From assembly GCA_021828225.1 (NCBI GenBank), contig JAKASH010000149.1, forward strand, positions 1-7,087: DNA of 7,087 bases, in the 5' to 3' direction. Both the position numbers and the translations under genes were made by a program. The stretch is from Acidobacteriota bacterium (GTDB lineage: Bacteria > Acidobacteriota > Terriglobia > UBA7540). Positions 6,482 through 7,087 of this stretch are shown here, one piece after another; the stretch's first letter is position 1, and the number at the start of each line of letters is the position of its first letter. The notes below the pieces were generated by a model. The model saw only the letters and a program-made list of their open reading frames with translations, made no database searches and was not told the origin of the DNA.

Positions 6482-6976
6482 TTACTTGTGGGCCGGCAGC
6501 GGACATGCCGAAATCATCGCTTTGGTTGCCCACCAGACAGTCAACTGCGTCTTCCCAGTTCGAGGATTTCGCCAATGAAGTCGCCGTACCGTGATCTGGT
6601 CGACGTGATGGCGCTTAGTCAACTTAAATGTGAAAATCTCGTGCGTATTTGAAATGATCGTGCGTTTGAACGGAATCTGATCAGCCGTGCGAGGGTCGAG
6701 CTTAGGTTCTACCATCCCTAATCCCACCTCCGCTACCGTATGAGCGTCACTGCGCCAGGGTTGATGACCCTCTGCCTCGCCTCGTTCGATTTCGGCTATG
6801 TCGCTTTCGGTAATCTTGAAGTCAATAACTCGTTTTTGGCATCCACTAGCTTCAACCTCAATTGCGGATAAAGGCCCCAGGCAAATCCCCAAGACAACAA
6901 GGATAATCAACGCATGAGCCGAGGGGCCGCGAGTCAGTCCCTCTGACTTTCCCGACTTCCACACGGGAGTGTTCAT
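6482..6976 (-). CDS. Cargo gene: predicted secreted protein of unknown function
   Basis: This 164-aa protein reads leftwards, convergent with tniQ, with 49 bp between the two stops. It starts with several Lys/Arg residues, then a hydrophobic stretch at 22-38 (ALIILVVLGICLGPLSA) that looks like a signal peptide or anchor; there is no lipobox. The mature part (about 46-164) has an acidic segment (TESDIAEIERGEAEGHQPW), then a basic half ending in alternating hydrophobic residues (KTQLTVWWA), and Cys46 and Cys158 that could pair. I do not recognise a family. ATG 6976 is chosen because it is just before the signal peptide, although its AGAGAGG abuts the ATG with almost no spacer. The frame is open to 7084, but those codons run through the transposon end and are not credible. 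It is the only obvious passenger gene. Confidence 0.62.
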   Translation of the reverse strand: MNTPVWKSGKSEGLTRGPSAHALIILVVLGICLGPLSAIEVEASGCQKRVIDFKITESDIAEIERGEAEGHQPWRSDAHTVAEVGLGMVEPKLDPRTADQIPFKRTIISNTHEIFTFKLTKRHHVDQITVRRLHWRNPRTGKTQLTVWWATKAMISACPLPAHK

Positions 6977-7033
6977 CCTCTCTTTTGTCCCAGAGATTGC
7001 TTCTCCGCACCTCTCGCCGAGCCAGCCATTGCA

Positions 7034-7062
7034 ATTTAAACCATAACCTTTCCGAACGGCAA
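7034..7062 (-). promoter_or_regulatory. Candidate inward promoter for the cargo gene, within the right end
   Basis: On the minus strand TTGCCG (7062-7057, the inner end of site R1) is followed after 17 bp by TTAAAT (7039-7034, overlapping R2). Both match at 4 of 6 positions, and the TTGCCG-17-bp layout is the same as at L3/L4. Transcription would start near 7027, about 50 nt before the cargo ATG, and would be blocked by TnsB bound at the right end. Inferred only. Confidence 0.28.
7036..7054 (+). repeat. Presumed TnsB binding site R2, facing R1
   Basis: TTAAACCATAACCTTTCCG. It is close to L3 and L4 but oriented towards the terminus, opposite to R1 (7057-7075), from which it is separated by only 2 bp (AA). 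The two form a head-to-head imperfect palindrome. It has TCCG where every other copy has GCCG. Confidence 0.8.
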
Positions 7063-7081
7063 ATTTATGCTTTAAGTCACA
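7057..7081 (-). repeat. Right terminal inverted repeat with TnsB site R1
   Basis: Read on the minus strand it begins TGTGACTTAAAGCATAA, identical to the left terminus, and differs from it only at one later position (A for T). The inner 19 bp (7057-7075) is binding site R1. Confidence 0.92.
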
Positions 7082-7086
7082 CATTC
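7082..7086. repeat. Target-site duplication, right copy (CATTC)
   Basis: Identical to 64-68 and directly adjacent to the terminal GTCACA. Only one host base (7087) remains beyond it, so nothing can be said about the right-hand neighbour gene. Confidence 0.93.
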
Positions 7087-7087
7087 A

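Larger units (their letters stand above)
69..7081. mobile_element. Complete Tn7-like transposon with fused TnsAB
   Basis: The element spans 7,013 bp, from TGTGAC... to ...GTCACA, and is flanked by 5-bp direct duplications. The order is: left end with four repeats, DUF6788-like gene, tnsAB, tnsC, tniQ, one opposite-strand cargo gene, right end with two repeats. All three core transposition functions keep their visible catalytic or nucleotide-binding motifs, and no frameshift is seen. As in Tn7, the transposase operon reads inward from the tnsA-proximal end. There is no tnsE, second tniQ, cas gene or CRISPR array. With about 0.5 kb of cargo it is small for a Tn7-like element. Tn5053-type Tni elements have a similar core but lack TnsA and replicate through cointegrates; the TnsA domain here argues for cut-and-paste. 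Confidence 0.93.

Noticed and set aside
6851..6867. TTCAACCTCAATTGCGG, slightly like L2, as an extra right-end site
   Set aside because: It shares the first seven bases but lacks the CATAA core and the TGCCG end, and it lies inside the cargo coding sequence.
6977..7084. Upstream extension of the cargo gene to an ATG at 7084
   Set aside because: That start lies partly in the target duplication and the codons read through the terminal repeat, so it would depend on the chance insertion site.
1..7087. CRISPR-associated transposon (array, cas genes or guide RNA)
   Set aside because: No spaced direct repeats and no Cas protein are present. The only short repeats are the end sites, and TniQ is of the long TnsD-like type.

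Overview
The window is almost exactly one complete, compact Tn7-like transposon (positions 69-7081, 7,013 bp). It has 25-bp terminal inverted repeats differing at one position and is flanked by a perfect 5-bp target duplication, CATTC (64-68 and 7082-7086). Only 63 bases of host DNA lie outside the left duplication and one base outside the right. The DNA is moderately GC-rich, uses GTG as well as ATG starts, and has clear GGAGG-type ribosome binding sites. This fits a Gram-negative-type soil or sediment bacterium, but the sequence does not allow a taxon to be named.

Layout, left to right. Positions 1-43 hold the start of a host gene reading leftwards, with a strong ribosome binding site at 50-57; the element sits only about 20 bp upstream of that start codon. 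The left end (69-222) carries four 19-bp repeats in the same orientation, presumed TnsB binding sites. Next come an untranslated stretch (223-357) and a rightward operon of four tightly packed genes: a 113-aa DUF6788-like Cys-motif protein, a TnsA-TnsB fusion (896 aa), the AAA+ regulator TnsC (390 aa) and a TniQ/TnsD target selector (620 aa). A leftward gene at 6482-6976 encodes a predicted secreted 164-aa protein and is the only obvious cargo. The right end (7036-7081) has just two binding-site repeats, facing each other.

How the genes work together (family knowledge plus inference). The TnsAB fusion should make all four strand cuts: the TnsA nuclease domain at the 5' ends and the DDE domain (D517, D586, E622) at the 3' ends. 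That would give cut-and-paste excision. TnsC couples it to TniQ, which has paired zinc clusters, an internal helix-turn-helix and about five further related C-terminal modules that probably read a specific target. The catalytic residues and both ends look intact, so the element may be active. There is no CRISPR array, Cas gene, second TniQ or TnsE, so this is a minimal protein-guided element.

The least expected parts are the DUF6788-like gene as first gene of the operon, the tandem reader modules of TniQ, the inverted site pair at the right end, candidate promoters built from the binding repeats, and insertion against the 5' end of a host gene rather than behind a 3' end as in Tn7.
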